This document shows positions 42,747-51,463 of a stretch of 64,000 nucleotides of DNA, one piece after another. Every line of letters starts with the position of its first letter. Position 1 is the first letter of the stretch. The notes under the pieces were generated by a model, which had not been told where the DNA came from, searched no databases, and saw only the letters and a list, made by a program, of their open reading frames with translations. The translations under genes and the position numbers were made by a program. Source of the DNA: Ramlibacter tataouinensis TTB310 (GTDB lineage Bacteria; Pseudomonadota; Gammaproteobacteria; Burkholderiales; Burkholderiaceae_C); the NCBI RefSeq assembly GCF_000215705.1, contig NC_015677.1, forward strand, positions 632,001 through 696,000. The letters run 5' to 3'.

Positions 42747-43820
42747 TCAGGCGTTGTCCACGCGCGCCGGCTGCTGCGGTGTGGCGGCCGGCGCCGCCGC
42801 CGGCGGCACGGCCGCCTGCGCGGGCCGCAGCGAGACGGCGCTTTGCAGGGCGCCCGTCAGCGCGCGCACGATCAGGTCCCGGGCGGAATGGTGTGCCATG
42901 TGCCCGGTGCGCGGGACGGCGAACATCCGGGATTGCGGCAGCTCGCGGTGCAGGCGGGACGAGTGCGCCTGCAGGTCGACCACCTTGTCGTCCTCGCCGG
43001 CCACCAGCGTCACCGGCACCGTGATCTCGGCGTAGCGCCGGCTCAGCCGACGCGCGTCGCCCCGCATGCAGGCGGCATCCTCCGCATCGGCGCGCAGCTG
43101 CGACGGCCGCAGCATCAGTTCGCGCGGCACCACCGCCTGGTAGCCGGGCGGCGCGGGGTCGGGGGCGAACATGGCGCGCACCGCCGCGCCCAGGCCGGCG
43201 CGGGCGGTCAGCGCGGTGGAGGTGTAGCGCATCACGTCGCCCAGCACCGGCAGGGCGGCCGGCGCGGTGAGCAGGGCGTCCCAGCGCAGGGTGGGGTAGT
43301 AGTAGCCGCCCACCAGCACCAGGCCGGCCACCCGGCCGGGATGGTCCAGCGCCAATGCCAGGGCCACCAGGGTGCCGATCGAGTGGCCCAGCACCACGGC
43401 GCGTTCCACCTCCAGCGCCTGCAGCGCACGGCTCAGCACATCGGCCTGGGCGCTGGCGGTCCAGCGGCGGTCGCGCGGGCGGCTGCTGTGCCCGAAGCCG
43501 GGCCGGTCGAAGGCGATGACGCGGTGGTGCTGCGCGAGCTGGTCGATCAGGCCGCTGGCCTCGAAGTCGGCGTGCGTGACCATGTTGCCGTGCAGCAGGA
43601 CGATGGGCTCGCCCTGGCCGCGCTCGACGTAGTGCAGCCGCACGCCGGCGATGTGCATGAAGCGGCCGGCCGGCGGATGCTGGCGCTCGGCGCGGCGCGC
43701 CCGCCATGCGACCCACGTCGCGGTGGCGGTGGACGCGGCTGCCAGGCCCAGCAGCGTGATGGTGGTGGTCGAAGGCTGCCCGTGCGGCCGGGCAGGATCC
43801 AGGGTGTCGTGCGCTTGCAT
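42747..43820 (-). CDS. Alpha/beta hydrolase with N-terminal membrane anchor
   Basis: A 357-aa alpha/beta hydrolase. A hydrophobic segment near 20-38 (TTITLLGLAAASTATATWVA) may anchor it in the membrane. The core has VLLHGNMVTHADF, the nucleophile elbow GHSIGT, a catalytic Asp in GEDDKVVDLQ and His in RTGHMAHHSA. The C-terminal Pro/Ala-rich tail is probably disordered. It is convergent with the upstream esterase gene; the substrate is not predictable. Confidence 0.88.
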   Translation of the reverse strand: MQAHDTLDPARPHGQPSTTTITLLGLAAASTATATWVAWRARRAERQHPPAGRFMHIAGVRLHYVERGQGEPIVLLHGNMVTHADFEASGLIDQLAQHHRVIAFDRPGFGHSSRPRDRRWTASAQADVLSRALQALEVERAVVLGHSIGTLVALALALDHPGRVAGLVLVGGYYYPTLRWDALLTAPAALPVLGDVMRYTSTALTARAGLGAAVRAMFAPDPAPPGYQAVVPRELMLRPSQLRADAEDAACMRGDARRLSRRYAEITVPVTLVAGEDDKVVDLQAHSSRLHRELPQSRMFAVPRTGHMAHHSARDLIVRALTGALQSAVSLRPAQAAVPPAAAPAATPQQPARVDNA

Positions 43821-43857
43821 CCGGCCGCATCATTCAGCCGTCGCAAGCCTTCACGGG

Positions 43858-44817
43858 TCAGGCCGGCACTTGCGCGCTTGTAGTTCCTGTCTTACGCAGA
43901 GCAAACTCGCTGCCGGGCGTGAGCTCGCCGCCCATCGACTCCAGCAGCTCGGGCAGCAGCAGCGACAGCTCGCCGGTGGCGATGGCCACGTCGGCGTCGA
44001 AGCCGTCCTCGCCCTTGGGAGCCTGCTCCACGTCGCGGATGTCGATCTTGCGGATGCCCAGCTGCTCGGTCAGCACGAAGGACACCTTGTCGTTCCAGGT
44101 CAGCGCCAGCTGGGTGGGCAGCTTGCCTTCCTGGATGTGCTGGCCGATCTCGTCCAGCTCCAGGGTATGGCGGGCGTAGCGCACCACCGACTTCTCCTCG
44201 CCGGCCTTCTTGAGTTCCAGGTCGCGCTCGATGGTGAAACCGGCCGGGGCCTGGCGGGCGGTGAGCCATTCGCCCATGGCCGTGGCGGGCGCCAGGCTGG
44301 TGGACAGCGGCGCCAGCGGCAGCACGTGGCCGAGCTCGGCCATCAGATCCGCCAGCTGCTTGATCACGGGCTCGGCCGCCTTCATGCTGCCGGCGGCCAC
44401 CACCAGGGTGCGCTGCTGCGCGTCCAGCCAGACCATGTGCGCGGCGCGCTTGCTGAAGGCGCGCGGCAGCAGGGTGAGCACGATCTCCTCCTTGATCTCG
44501 GCCTTCTCCTTGCGCCCGGGCTTGCGGCCGCGCTCGGCCTCGAGGGCCTTGCAGCGCGCCTCCAGCTCGGTGCGCACCGCGCCGCCGGGCACGGTCTTGC
44601 GCTCCACGGCCAGCTTCAGGATCCACTGGCCGTCCACGCTTTCCGCTAGGGCGCCGTGCTCCTGGCCGCGCGGCGCCACCCAGCCGGCCGACAGCGGCTG
44701 CGTCGGCTGGCAGGGCGCGAAGGCCTGGCGCCGCAGCGCCTCCTCCAGCGTGTCCAGGTCGGGCGCCTGCCAGTCGGGGCCGATGCGATAGACGACGATG
44801 TTCTTGAACAGGGGCAT
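43858..44817 (-). CDS. rdgC: Recombination-associated protein RdgC
   Basis: A 319-aa DNA-binding ring protein that modulates RecA. The family start MPLFKNIVVYRI fixes ATG 44817, although the frame is open much further upstream. Other conserved parts are LSAGWVAPRG, GRKEKAEIKEEI and LPLAPLSTSLAPATAM. It is nucleoid-associated. It is divergent from the protease-like gene. Confidence 0.95.
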   Translation of the reverse strand: MPLFKNIVVYRIGPDWQAPDLDTLEEALRRQAFAPCQPTQPLSAGWVAPRGQEHGALAESVDGQWILKLAVERKTVPGGAVRTELEARCKALEAERGRKPGRKEKAEIKEEIVLTLLPRAFSKRAAHMVWLDAQQRTLVVAAGSMKAAEPVIKQLADLMAELGHVLPLAPLSTSLAPATAMGEWLTARQAPAGFTIERDLELKKAGEEKSVVRYARHTLELDEIGQHIQEGKLPTQLALTWNDKVSFVLTEQLGIRKIDIRDVEQAPKGEDGFDADVAIATGELSLLLPELLESMGGELTPGSEFALRKTGTTSAQVPA

Positions 44818-44940
44818 GGGTACTGCAAATGGATGAGGTGGCCGAAGGGCTCGCATTCTGCCTCGTCGGCACGACGCGGCCGCGCCTGCAGCAAGCCGTT
44901 TCAATTGGGTGGCGGGATTTCGGTGGGCGCCGCGCGCCGC

Positions 44941-45750
44941 ATGTGGGACGATGCGGCCGGACGGCTTGCGTCCGCCACCAGAGACCGCTTGATCGACGCC
45001 CTTCTGCTGAGCACCGTCCGGGTGGCCACCTTCCAGGGGCCGCAGCCGCTGACCGCTGCCTCCGGCTTCCTGTTCGAGCGGGACACGCGCCTGTTCGTGG
45101 TGACCAGCCGGCACGTGCTCAGCGACCCGCCCAGCGGCCACGAGCCCGACCGCATCGAGATCACCCTGCACACCAGCGAGACCCGCCTGGCCCAGGTGGC
45201 CGTCCAGTCGCTGCTGCTGTACGACGGCGGGCGGGCGGTGTGGCGGCAAGGGCGCGACGCCTCGGGCGCGATCGACGTGGCGGTGATCGAGCTGCAGCGC
45301 CACGCCCTGCCGCCCGGGGTGGTGCTGCGGCCGTTCACGCCGGCCCACCTGCTGGGCAGCCTGGAAGGCGTGGAGGTCGGCCAGCCCCTGCTGCTGGTGG
45401 GCTATCCGCTGGGGTTCTACGACACCGTCCACCATCTGCCGGTGGTGCGGCAGGCGGCCGTGGCCTCGGCGTTCGGCGTGCGCTTCCAGGGCCAGGGGCT
45501 GTTCCTGACGGATGCCCGGGCGCACCGCGGCTCCAGCGGCGGCGCGGTCGTGATGCGCGATCCGCGGGTCGCCGGGGCGCTCGGCTGGCGGCTGCTGGGC
45601 GTGCACTCCTCGCGCATGGACATGGCCACGCGCGACCGGGTGCAGGACGAGTCGCTGGGGCTGAACTGCGCCTGGTACGCCGACATCCTGCTGACGCTGA
45701 CGGAGGACGCCGCCCTTACGCCGCCTGGAGCGGGCGCCCGGCCGACCTGA
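44941..45750 (+). CDS. Trypsin-like serine peptidase-domain protein
   Basis: A 269-aa cytosolic-looking protein with a chymotrypsin-fold peptidase domain. The triad is visible as His in VVTSRHVLSD, Asp in GAIDVAVIEL and Ser in AHRGSSGGAV. It has no signal peptide and no PDZ domain, unlike DegP/HtrA. ATG 44941 gives a sensible N terminus, but no clear ribosome site; a GTG about seven codons upstream is possible. The 3' end overlaps the convergent small gene by 35 bp. Confidence 0.75.
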   Translation: MWDDAAGRLASATRDRLIDALLLSTVRVATFQGPQPLTAASGFLFERDTRLFVVTSRHVLSDPPSGHEPDRIEITLHTSETRLAQVAVQSLLLYDGGRAVWRQGRDASGAIDVAVIELQRHALPPGVVLRPFTPAHLLGSLEGVEVGQPLLLVGYPLGFYDTVHHLPVVRQAAVASAFGVRFQGQGLFLTDARAHRGSSGGAVVMRDPRVAGALGWRLLGVHSSRMDMATRDRVQDESLGLNCAWYADILLTLTEDAALTPPGAGARPT

Positions 45751-45955
45751 TCCACTGCAGCCCTTCGGCCACCGCGTACTCGGCGGCGGCCATCGGCGAC
45801 AGGAACAGCCGGGTCAGCCGCAGCACGCGGTCGGTGGTGCCGCGGCCGGAGCCGGAGCGGATGGAGACGGAACAGGCGTACCAGCCGTTGGCCATCGGCT
45901 TGGTGAGGGGGGACACGAGGTACTTGCCCACGGTGAGGCTGGAAGATGGGTTCAT
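45716..45955 (-). CDS. Conserved small protein of unknown function
   Basis: A 79-aa protein with the pattern MNPSSSLTVGKYLVSPLTKP, then FACSVSIRSG-like WYACSVSIRSGSGRGTTDRV. Short proteins with this GKY...PLT...SVSIRSG...TDRV pattern are common in Burkholderiales. Start ATG 45955 is chosen by that similarity. Its 3' end overlaps the protease-like gene on the other strand. Function unknown. Confidence 0.62.
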   Translation of the reverse strand: MNPSSSLTVGKYLVSPLTKPMANGWYACSVSIRSGSGRGTTDRVLRLTRLFLSPMAAAEYAVAEGLQWIRSAGRPLQAA

Positions 45956-46136
45956 TGTTGTGGTGATGGTGAAGGCGGCGCCGGCCATCGCGGGCGCGCC
46001 CATCAGGAAGGGAAGCCAGCGCGTTCGCTGGGCGTGCAGAGCCGGGTCACGTCCTCGCTCGGAGGCTCGGGGTCTGCGTAGGCAGGGGCTGGCGGCCGGA
46101 TGGCGCATGCCCGAGCGCTGCATTGTACAGGCGCGG

Positions 46137-46373
46137 CTAGGCGGCCGGCCGGGCGTTCATCACCTCGGCCCAGCGGCCCCAGGCGGCGTCGGTGTCGTGG
46201 CGCGCCGCCATCCAGCAGGCGAACTCCTGCGTGGCCAGGGCGCGAGCGTGATCGCCGGTGGCCTCCGCGCGGGCGTGCACCTCGTCGAACCGGCGTTCGG
46301 CTGCGTCTTCTTGCGCCTGGATCCGTTGCGCGGCCGCCTCGACCAGCGCCAGTTCTTCCATCCAGTACTTCAT
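46137..46373 (-). CDS. Small helical hypothetical protein
   Basis: A 78-aa, probably fully helical, charged protein (EELALVEAAAQRIQAQEDAA) with three Trp. It begins MKYWMEE at ATG 46373 in a 191-bp divergent region before the MFS gene. I do not recognise the family; codon use and the clean start support it as real, with moderate confidence. Confidence 0.5.
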   Translation of the reverse strand: MKYWMEELALVEAAAQRIQAQEDAAERRFDEVHARAEATGDHARALATQEFACWMAARHDTDAAWGRWAEVMNARPAA

Positions 46374-46564
46374 ACTCAGCCTTTCGTTTGAAGGGACGGA
46401 GTATGAGGCCGGGCAGGGTCGCCTTGCCGGCGTGGGCCTTTAGCGGCCCTGCACGATGCGGCTTCGGCCCGCCGGGGCTCGGCGCGCGTGTCGATCCCGG
46501 GCCGGCCCGTTCGTCGTAGAGGAGGCGCCTGACGCCACCCGCAACCGACTCCTGGAGGAACCTG

Positions 46565-48007
46565 ATGACAAGTCGACAAACCGAAGCCCGCCGGCGCTGG
46601 TGGGCGCTGCTCGTGCTGTGCCTGGGCGTGCTGATGATCGTGCTGGACACCACCATCGTGAACGTGGCCCTGCCGTCCATCCGCGCCGACCTGGGCTTTT
46701 CCGAGACCGGCCTGGTCTGGGTGGTCAACGCCTACATGCTGACCTTCGGCGGCTTCCTGCTGCTGGGCGGCCGGCTGGGCGACCTGTACGGCCACCGCCG
46801 GGTGTTCCTGGCCGGCATCGCGCTGTTCACGCTGGCCTCGCTGGGCTGCGGCCTGGCGCAGACGCAGGGCCTGCTGGTGGTGGCCCGGGCGGTGCAGGGG
46901 CTGGGCGGCGCGGTGGTCTCGGCCGTCGCACTGTCGCTGATCATGAACCTGTTCACGGAACCGGCCGATCGGGCCCGCGCCATGGGCGTCTACGGCTTCG
47001 TCTGCGCCGGCGGCGGCAGCCTGGGCGTGCTGCTAGGCGGCTTCCTGACCGGCACGCTGAGCTGGCATTGGGTGTTCCTGGTCAACCTGCCCATCGGCAT
47101 CGCGGTGGCGGGGCTGTGCCTGGCCCTGATTCCGCGCGGCAGCAAGCCGGCGGGGAACCGGCGGCTGGACTGGGGCGGCGCCGCCAGCATCACCGGCGCG
47201 CTGATGCTGGCCGTGTACGCCGTGGTGGGCGGCAACGAGGCCGGCTGGACCTCGGCCCGCACGCTGGGCCTGCTGGCGGCCGCCGCGGCGCTGCTGGCGG
47301 CCTTCATCGTGATCGAGTCGCGCGTGGCCGTGCCGCTGATGCCCCTGGGGCTGTTCCGGCACCGCAACGTCGCCACCGCCAACGCCGCGGGCGTGCTGTG
47401 GGCCGCCGCCATGTTCGCCTGGTTCTTCATGTCGGCGCTGTACATGCAGCTGGTGCTGGGCTGGAGCCCGATGCAGGTGGGCCTGGCCTTCCTGCCGGCC
47501 AACCTGATCATGGCGGTGCTGTCGCTGGGCATCTCGGCGCGCATCGTCATGCGCTTCGGCTTGCGCCTGCCCATGGCCGGCGGCCTGATGCTGGGTGCGC
47601 TCGGGCTGGCGCTGTTCGCGCTGGCGCCGGTGGGCGGCAGCTTCGTGCTGCACGTGCTGCCCGGCATGGTGCTGCTGGGCATAGGCGCGGGCATCGCCTT
47701 CAACCCCATGCTGCTGGCCGCGATGAGCGACGTCGCCCCCGAGGATTCGGGCCTGGCCTCGGGCGTGGTCAACACCGCCTTCATGATGGGCGGCGCGCTG
47801 GGCCTGGCGGTGCTGGCCAGCCTGGCCGCCGGGCGCACGGCGGGCCTGCAGGCCGCGGGCGTGTCGCCGGTGGAGGCGCTCAATGCCGGCTACCGGCTCG
47901 CCTTCGCCCTGGGCGCCGGCTTCGCGCTGCTGGCCGGTGCGCTGGGCAGCTGGTGGCTGCGCACGCCGGCTGCTCCCATGGCTGCGCCGGCGACGCCTGT
48001 GGCCTGA
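46565..48007 (+). CDS. MFS transporter, DHA2 (EmrB/QacA) drug exporter
   Basis: A 480-aa, 14-helix proton-driven exporter. Family marks are LDTTIVNVALPSI in helix 1, GGRLGDLYGHRR (motif A) after helix 2, and motif C in GGGSLGVLLGGFLTG. ATG 46565 follows CTGGAGGA. There is no adjacent membrane-fusion protein or TetR repressor, so it may work alone; substrate unknown. A large palindromic element follows. Confidence 0.92.
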   Translation: MTSRQTEARRRWWALLVLCLGVLMIVLDTTIVNVALPSIRADLGFSETGLVWVVNAYMLTFGGFLLLGGRLGDLYGHRRVFLAGIALFTLASLGCGLAQTQGLLVVARAVQGLGGAVVSAVALSLIMNLFTEPADRARAMGVYGFVCAGGGSLGVLLGGFLTGTLSWHWVFLVNLPIGIAVAGLCLALIPRGSKPAGNRRLDWGGAASITGALMLAVYAVVGGNEAGWTSARTLGLLAAAAALLAAFIVIESRVAVPLMPLGLFRHRNVATANAAGVLWAAAMFAWFFMSALYMQLVLGWSPMQVGLAFLPANLIMAVLSLGISARIVMRFGLRLPMAGGLMLGALGLALFALAPVGGSFVLHVLPGMVLLGIGAGIAFNPMLLAAMSDVAPEDSGLASGVVNTAFMMGGALGLAVLASLAAGRTAGLQAAGVSPVEALNAGYRLAFALGAGFALLAGALGSWWLRTPAAPMAAPATPVA

Positions 48008-48040
48008 GGGCCCCTGCGCTGCGCGCGACCGCTGCTATTC

Positions 48041-48464
48041 CCCCCCTTCTCCCCCCCGCCCCTCTTCGCCCCCGCCGGGGCGAAGAGGGGAGCTTTGATT
48101 TGGTTTCGTCGCGCCGGCTACGCCACTACAGGCCGCCGTCGCTACCTCCGCGGCGCGCCACGGCGCGGGCGCTGCAGTCCTAGTGATGGCTGCCGCCCGT
48201 GCAGGGAGCCGCGAGCCAGCGCGCAAGCGCGGCTGGCTCGTGCCGAGGCACGAAGGCTGTCTCGTCCTGGCCAGCGCTTGGCGCGGCCAGCGGCTCCGCG
48301 CCTGTCGGCGTCGAAGCGCGTCCAACAGCAGGTTCGCGCCGTGGTGCGCCAACCCTGTACCGCAACCTCTCCCTTGTAGCCCGTAGTCGGCGCGCGCGGG
48401 CAAATCCAGGCTCCCCTCTTCGCCCCGGCGGGGGGCGAAGAGGGGCGGGGGGGAGAAGGGGGGG
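48041..48464. repeat. About 425-bp imperfect palindrome with 50-bp near-identical ends
   Basis: The left end (48041-48090) and right end (48413-48464) are near-perfect inverted copies. Each consists of an 18-bp C- or G-rich arm plus a self-complementary hairpin with 14-bp stems (CCCCTCTTCGCCCC with GGGGCGAAGAGGGG at 48059-48090 and 48413-48445). The symmetry continues inward less well for about 100 bp (GATTTG and CTAC blocks recur in inverted order). The interior has no credible gene. It fills the 531-bp gap between the convergent MFS and TraX-like genes, so it may serve as a bidirectional terminator or be a small non-autonomous mobile element. No target-site duplication is obvious. Confidence 0.75.
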
Positions 48465-48538
48465 AGGCGAGGGGCTCCTACCCCCCTACAAGCAGGCCAT
48501 CACCATCGATCCGGCCGAGTGAGCAAGGGGCCCGGGGC

Positions 48539-49264
48539 TCACGTCACCTTCAGCAGCCCGATCAGCAGCAGGTGCGCCGGGTAGGTGACGTAGAACAGGG
48601 GCTGCCACCGTGGCAGCGAGAGCGGCAGCCGGCGCACGCCCCAGGCGATCGCCAGGCCGGCCAGCGTTCCCCACCAGGCCGGCCAGCCGCCGAAGCTGGC
48701 GTTCTGCCAGGCCACCAGCAGGACCAGCACCGCGGCCAGCAGCGCGGCGTCCGGCTGCCGCCGGGTGGCGCAGAGGTAGGCGGCCGGCACCAGGAACACG
48801 CCCGCCAGCCCGAATTCCACCGGATACGAGAACGCCGCGATGGCGAGACAGGCCACCAGGCGCCACGCCGTGGAAGCGGTGCTTTCCAGCACCCAGCACA
48901 AGGCCGCGCCCAGCGCCAGCGTGCCCAGCACGTTGACCAGGGCCGGCTCGCCGCGCGCCAGCACCGAGGGCAGCACCGAGATGGCGCACCACACGGACAG
49001 GCGGCGCGTGCTGCGCTCGGCCCGGGCCCGGCGGTCGCCGGCCCGTGCCAGGTTCAGGCCCAGCACCAGCGCGAACAGCGGAAAGGCGATCCGGCCGAAC
49101 GCGAACACCCAACCTTCCTGGCTGTGCCCCAGCAGGTGGCGGCCGAAATGGTCCACGAACATGGAGGCCAGCCCGACCCACTTGAGGGCCTCGAGCTGGC
49201 CGTCGGTGAACCCCAGCGGCGCGCCGGTCTCGCGGCGAGCGCCGGGTGCGGCGGACGCGTTCAG
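48539..49264 (-). CDS. TraX-family membrane protein (acetyltransferase-like), probable non-ATG start
   Basis: A multi-pass membrane protein of the TraX family (FVDHFGRHLLG, GRIAFPLFALVLGLNL, YVTYPAHLLLIGLLKV). The first ATG (49162) gives 207 aa and cuts the conserved N terminus: the upstream codons of the same frame read FTDGQLEALKWVGLASM, which matches TraX beginnings. No ATG, GTG or TTG lies in that extension. A CTG at 49264 overlaps the phasin TGA as CTGA and would give 241 aa, the normal length. I therefore extend to it as an inference. TraX acetylates F pilin in plasmids; chromosomal homologues have unknown targets. Confidence 0.72.
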   Translation of the reverse strand: MNASAAPGARRETGAPLGFTDGQLEALKWVGLASMFVDHFGRHLLGHSQEGWVFAFGRIAFPLFALVLGLNLARAGDRRARAERSTRRLSVWCAISVLPSVLARGEPALVNVLGTLALGAALCWVLESTASTAWRLVACLAIAAFSYPVEFGLAGVFLVPAAYLCATRRQPDAALLAAVLVLLVAWQNASFGGWPAWWGTLAGLAIAWGVRRLPLSLPRWQPLFYVTYPAHLLLIGLLKVT

Positions 49265-49734
49265 TGCGCCTGCATCGTCGTCGATGTCGCGCCGTTGTTG
49301 AGCGGTGCGGTGAACATGGACTGCCAGGCCTGCACCAGCGGCGCCGTCATCGGATTGGCCACGCCGGCGCCGCCCTGCTGCGGGTTGGCGCTGGCCATCA
49401 GCTCGCCCTGGATGCGCAGCGAGGCGTTCATCAGGTCCTGCAGGTACTGCATGGACTCGCCCACGCCCGCCATCACCAGGCCGGACTGCACGGTCGCCAC
49501 CTCGGCGGGGCTGCTGGCCTGGCGCAGGCGCTCGGCTGCCTGCTGCTGGCCCACGGCGGCGCGCTCGAGCATCTGCAGGTTCACCTGGTGCCAGGCGCCG
49601 ACGGCCCGCAGCATCGTGGCCGAGGTCTGGGCGATGGCCGCCAGCGGCTGGCGGGTGGCGCCCGCCATGTCCTTGGCCCCGGCGTCGCCGTCGGGGGTGT
49701 TGCTCCGTGTCGTGGTCGTGGTCTTGGCCGTCAT
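49261..49734 (-). CDS. Phasin-family protein
   Basis: A 157-aa amphipathic helical protein of the polyhydroxyalkanoate granule phasin type (LRAVGAWHQVNLQMLERAAV, EVATVQSGLVMAGVGESMQY). ATG 49734 follows GAGGAG. Phasins coat PHA granules; no phaC or phaB lies nearby. Its stop overlaps the probable CTG start of the TraX-like gene. Confidence 0.8.
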   Translation of the reverse strand: MTAKTTTTTRSNTPDGDAGAKDMAGATRQPLAAIAQTSATMLRAVGAWHQVNLQMLERAAVGQQQAAERLRQASSPAEVATVQSGLVMAGVGESMQYLQDLMNASLRIQGELMASANPQQGGAGVANPMTAPLVQAWQSMFTAPLNNGATSTTMQAH

Positions 49735-49870
49735 GCGAGTCTCCTCAAGAAGGGGTGGTAATGCACGGCGTGACGTCGCCGCGGGCCGACTGTAGGCCGG
49801 CCCGCCGTGCAAAGGATCTCGGCAATACGCTGTTTCGTAATCTTGCGTGCGCCATGGGGATGCTGCCAAT

Positions 49871-49894
49871 CCGCCACACCTTGGCGTGTGGCGG
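49871..49894. repeat. 9-bp inverted repeat upstream of the outer-membrane protein gene
   Basis: CCGCCACAC (49871-49879), loop CTTGGC, GTGTGGCGG (49886-49894). It lies about 107 bases before the TTG start, in the 267-bp divergent region with the phasin gene. It could be an operator or leader hairpin; there is no T-tract. Confidence 0.45.
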
Positions 49895-50001
49895 TACCGC
49901 CCGCGTTGACCCCGCGACGGCGCGCTGCCTACACTGCCGACGAGCCTTCCGCTCATCGGCATCTGCCGACCCATGAACCAAGACCCACTGAGGGGGACTC
50001 C

Positions 50002-50529
50002 TTGAAGAAAACACTTATCGGCATCGCTGCCGCCTCCCTGCTGATGCTCGGCACCGCCGCCCAAGCCCAGCAAGCCAAGCCGCCGGTGTACGGCGAGATC
50101 GGCTACTCGATGATCGAAAACGACGATCTGAAGTTCGGCGTGCTGCGCGGCATCATCGGTGCGGACCTGCACCCCAATGTCGCCGTCGAGGGCATGCTCG
50201 GCCTGGGCGTGAAGGACGACAGCTTCACCGCTTTCGGCACCACCTTCGATGCCAAGATCAAGAACATGGTCGGCGTCTACGCCAAGCCCAAGTTCAACGT
50301 CACCCCCGAGCTCGAGCTGTTCGGCCGCGTGGGCTTCACCCGCATCAACATCGAGGCCTCGGTCGGCGGCGCATCCGCCTCCGATGCCGACAGCGACCTC
50401 TCCTACGGCGTCGGCCTGAACTACAACATCACGCCCACGGTGCACATCGGCGTGGACTACATGAACTACTACGACAAGGACGGCAGCAAGTTCGACGGCG
50501 TCACCGTCGGCGTCGGCTTCCGCTTCTGA
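50002..50529 (+). CDS. Small outer-membrane beta-barrel protein
   Basis: A 175-aa protein with a Sec signal (KKTLIGIAAASLLMLGTAAQA, about the first 23 residues) and an 8-strand barrel pattern ending in Phe (VGVGFRF), the usual outer-membrane assembly signal. The start is TTG 50002 behind GAGGGGGA; no ATG fits the signal peptide. It resembles Ail/OmpX-like or OmpA-barrel proteins; a role in permeability or surface contact is possible. A good terminator follows at 50559. Confidence 0.82.
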   Translation: MKKTLIGIAAASLLMLGTAAQAQQAKPPVYGEIGYSMIENDDLKFGVLRGIIGADLHPNVAVEGMLGLGVKDDSFTAFGTTFDAKIKNMVGVYAKPKFNVTPELELFGRVGFTRINIEASVGGASASDADSDLSYGVGLNYNITPTVHIGVDYMNYYDKDGSKFDGVTVGVGFRF

Positions 50530-50558
50530 TCGCAGGCTGCGCTTCGCAGCCCGCCAAG

Positions 50559-50584
50559 GCCCACCGCGAGGTGGGCTTTTTCTT
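50559..50584 (+). terminator. Rho-independent terminator after the outer-membrane protein gene
   Basis: Stem GCCCACC (50559-50565), loop GCGA, GGTGGGC (50570-50576), followed by five T and then C and TTT. It begins 30 bp downstream of the stop codon and also lies just beyond the end of the convergent formylglycine-enzyme-like gene. It is the clearest intrinsic terminator in the window. Confidence 0.85.
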
Positions 50585-50598
50585 TCCGCCGCCGCCGT

Positions 50599-51345
50599 TC
50601 AGCGGTCGCGCGCGCAGCGCAAGCCGATGTACACCACGGCGGTGTCGAACGGCTTGCCCTGGATGTGCTCGTCGCGCATGGCCTGCGCGCCGTACCACCA
50701 CGAGCCTCCGCGGGTGCGCTTCTCGGGGCCGGGCCCGCTGTCCACCCATTCCCAGGCATTGCCGCCCATCTCGAACAGGCCGTTGACGCCGGCGCGGGTG
50801 GTGCCCGCCTCCGCATGGCCGCGGCCGCGCGAGCTGACCGCGTGGGGCACGGTACGCACCTCGCCGCAGTCGCCCGCCAGGCAGTTGGCGCCGCGCGGGC
50901 TCTCGCCCGTGGGGTAGGGATAACGGCGCCCGGTGACGAAGCCCGACGGCGGCTGCGCGCGCCGCTCCACGTAGGCGGCCTCGCCCCATTCGCTGTCGGT
51001 GGGCAGCCGCTTGCCCGCCCAGCGGCAGAACGCCTCGGCCTCGCGGTAGTTCAGGTGCACGGCCGGCTCGCGCTCGCCACCCGGGCTGCCGAACGGCGCG
51101 CGCCAGGTCCAGCCCCGGCGCTGCTGCCAGCCGCCCTCGTAGGTGCTGCCGCCGCCGGCGCGTTCGGCAGCCGTCACGGTGCCGGTGGCCTCGGCGAACC
51201 GGCGGAACTGGCCGATGGTGACCTCGGTCCGGTCGATCTCGAAGCGGCCGACCGGCTGCATGTCCTGGGCGGCGGCCGAGGCCGGCAAAGCCAGCAGGAC
51301 GCCGGCCAGGCCGGCGAGGGGCAAGCGGTGCGTGGGGCAGGCCAT
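50599..51345 (-). CDS. Exported formylglycine-generating-enzyme-like (SUMF1/EgtB-fold) protein
   Basis: A 248-aa protein with a Sec signal (ending PASAAAQ) and a C-type-lectin-like FGE fold. Marks are IDRTEVTIGQFRRFAEATG, AVHLNYREAEAFCRWAGKRL and GNAWEWV, then RGGSWW and GLRCARD. It lacks the catalytic cysteine pair of true formylglycine-generating enzymes in the RGGSW region, so sulfatase activation is unlikely. ATG 51345 is chosen because the signal peptide starts there. Confidence 0.82.
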   Translation of the reverse strand: MACPTHRLPLAGLAGVLLALPASAAAQDMQPVGRFEIDRTEVTIGQFRRFAEATGTVTAAERAGGGSTYEGGWQQRRGWTWRAPFGSPGGEREPAVHLNYREAEAFCRWAGKRLPTDSEWGEAAYVERRAQPPSGFVTGRRYPYPTGESPRGANCLAGDCGEVRTVPHAVSSRGRGHAEAGTTRAGVNGLFEMGGNAWEWVDSGPGPEKRTRGGSWWYGAQAMRDEHIQGKPFDTAVVYIGLRCARDR

Positions 51346-51463
51346 CGCCGGATTGGAGCGCAGATGCCAAATCCTTGGCGCGCGATGGCCTGTACGCCAC
51401 AGTCCCGCCCCCGCGTGGGCATGCGCGCATTGCATCCTGTTACCCCGGCCCTAGACTGCGTGC

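Noticed and set aside
41581..43833. Long minus-strand open frame spanning the esterase gene and the second hydrolase region
   Set aside because: The part over 41629-42690 is antisense to a clear HSL-type esterase and the rest is an out-of-frame reading of the alpha/beta hydrolase; no independent coding signal.
50599..51345. Sulfatase-activating formylglycine-generating enzyme
   Set aside because: The catalytic cysteines are not present in the RGGSW region, and no sulfatase gene lies nearby.
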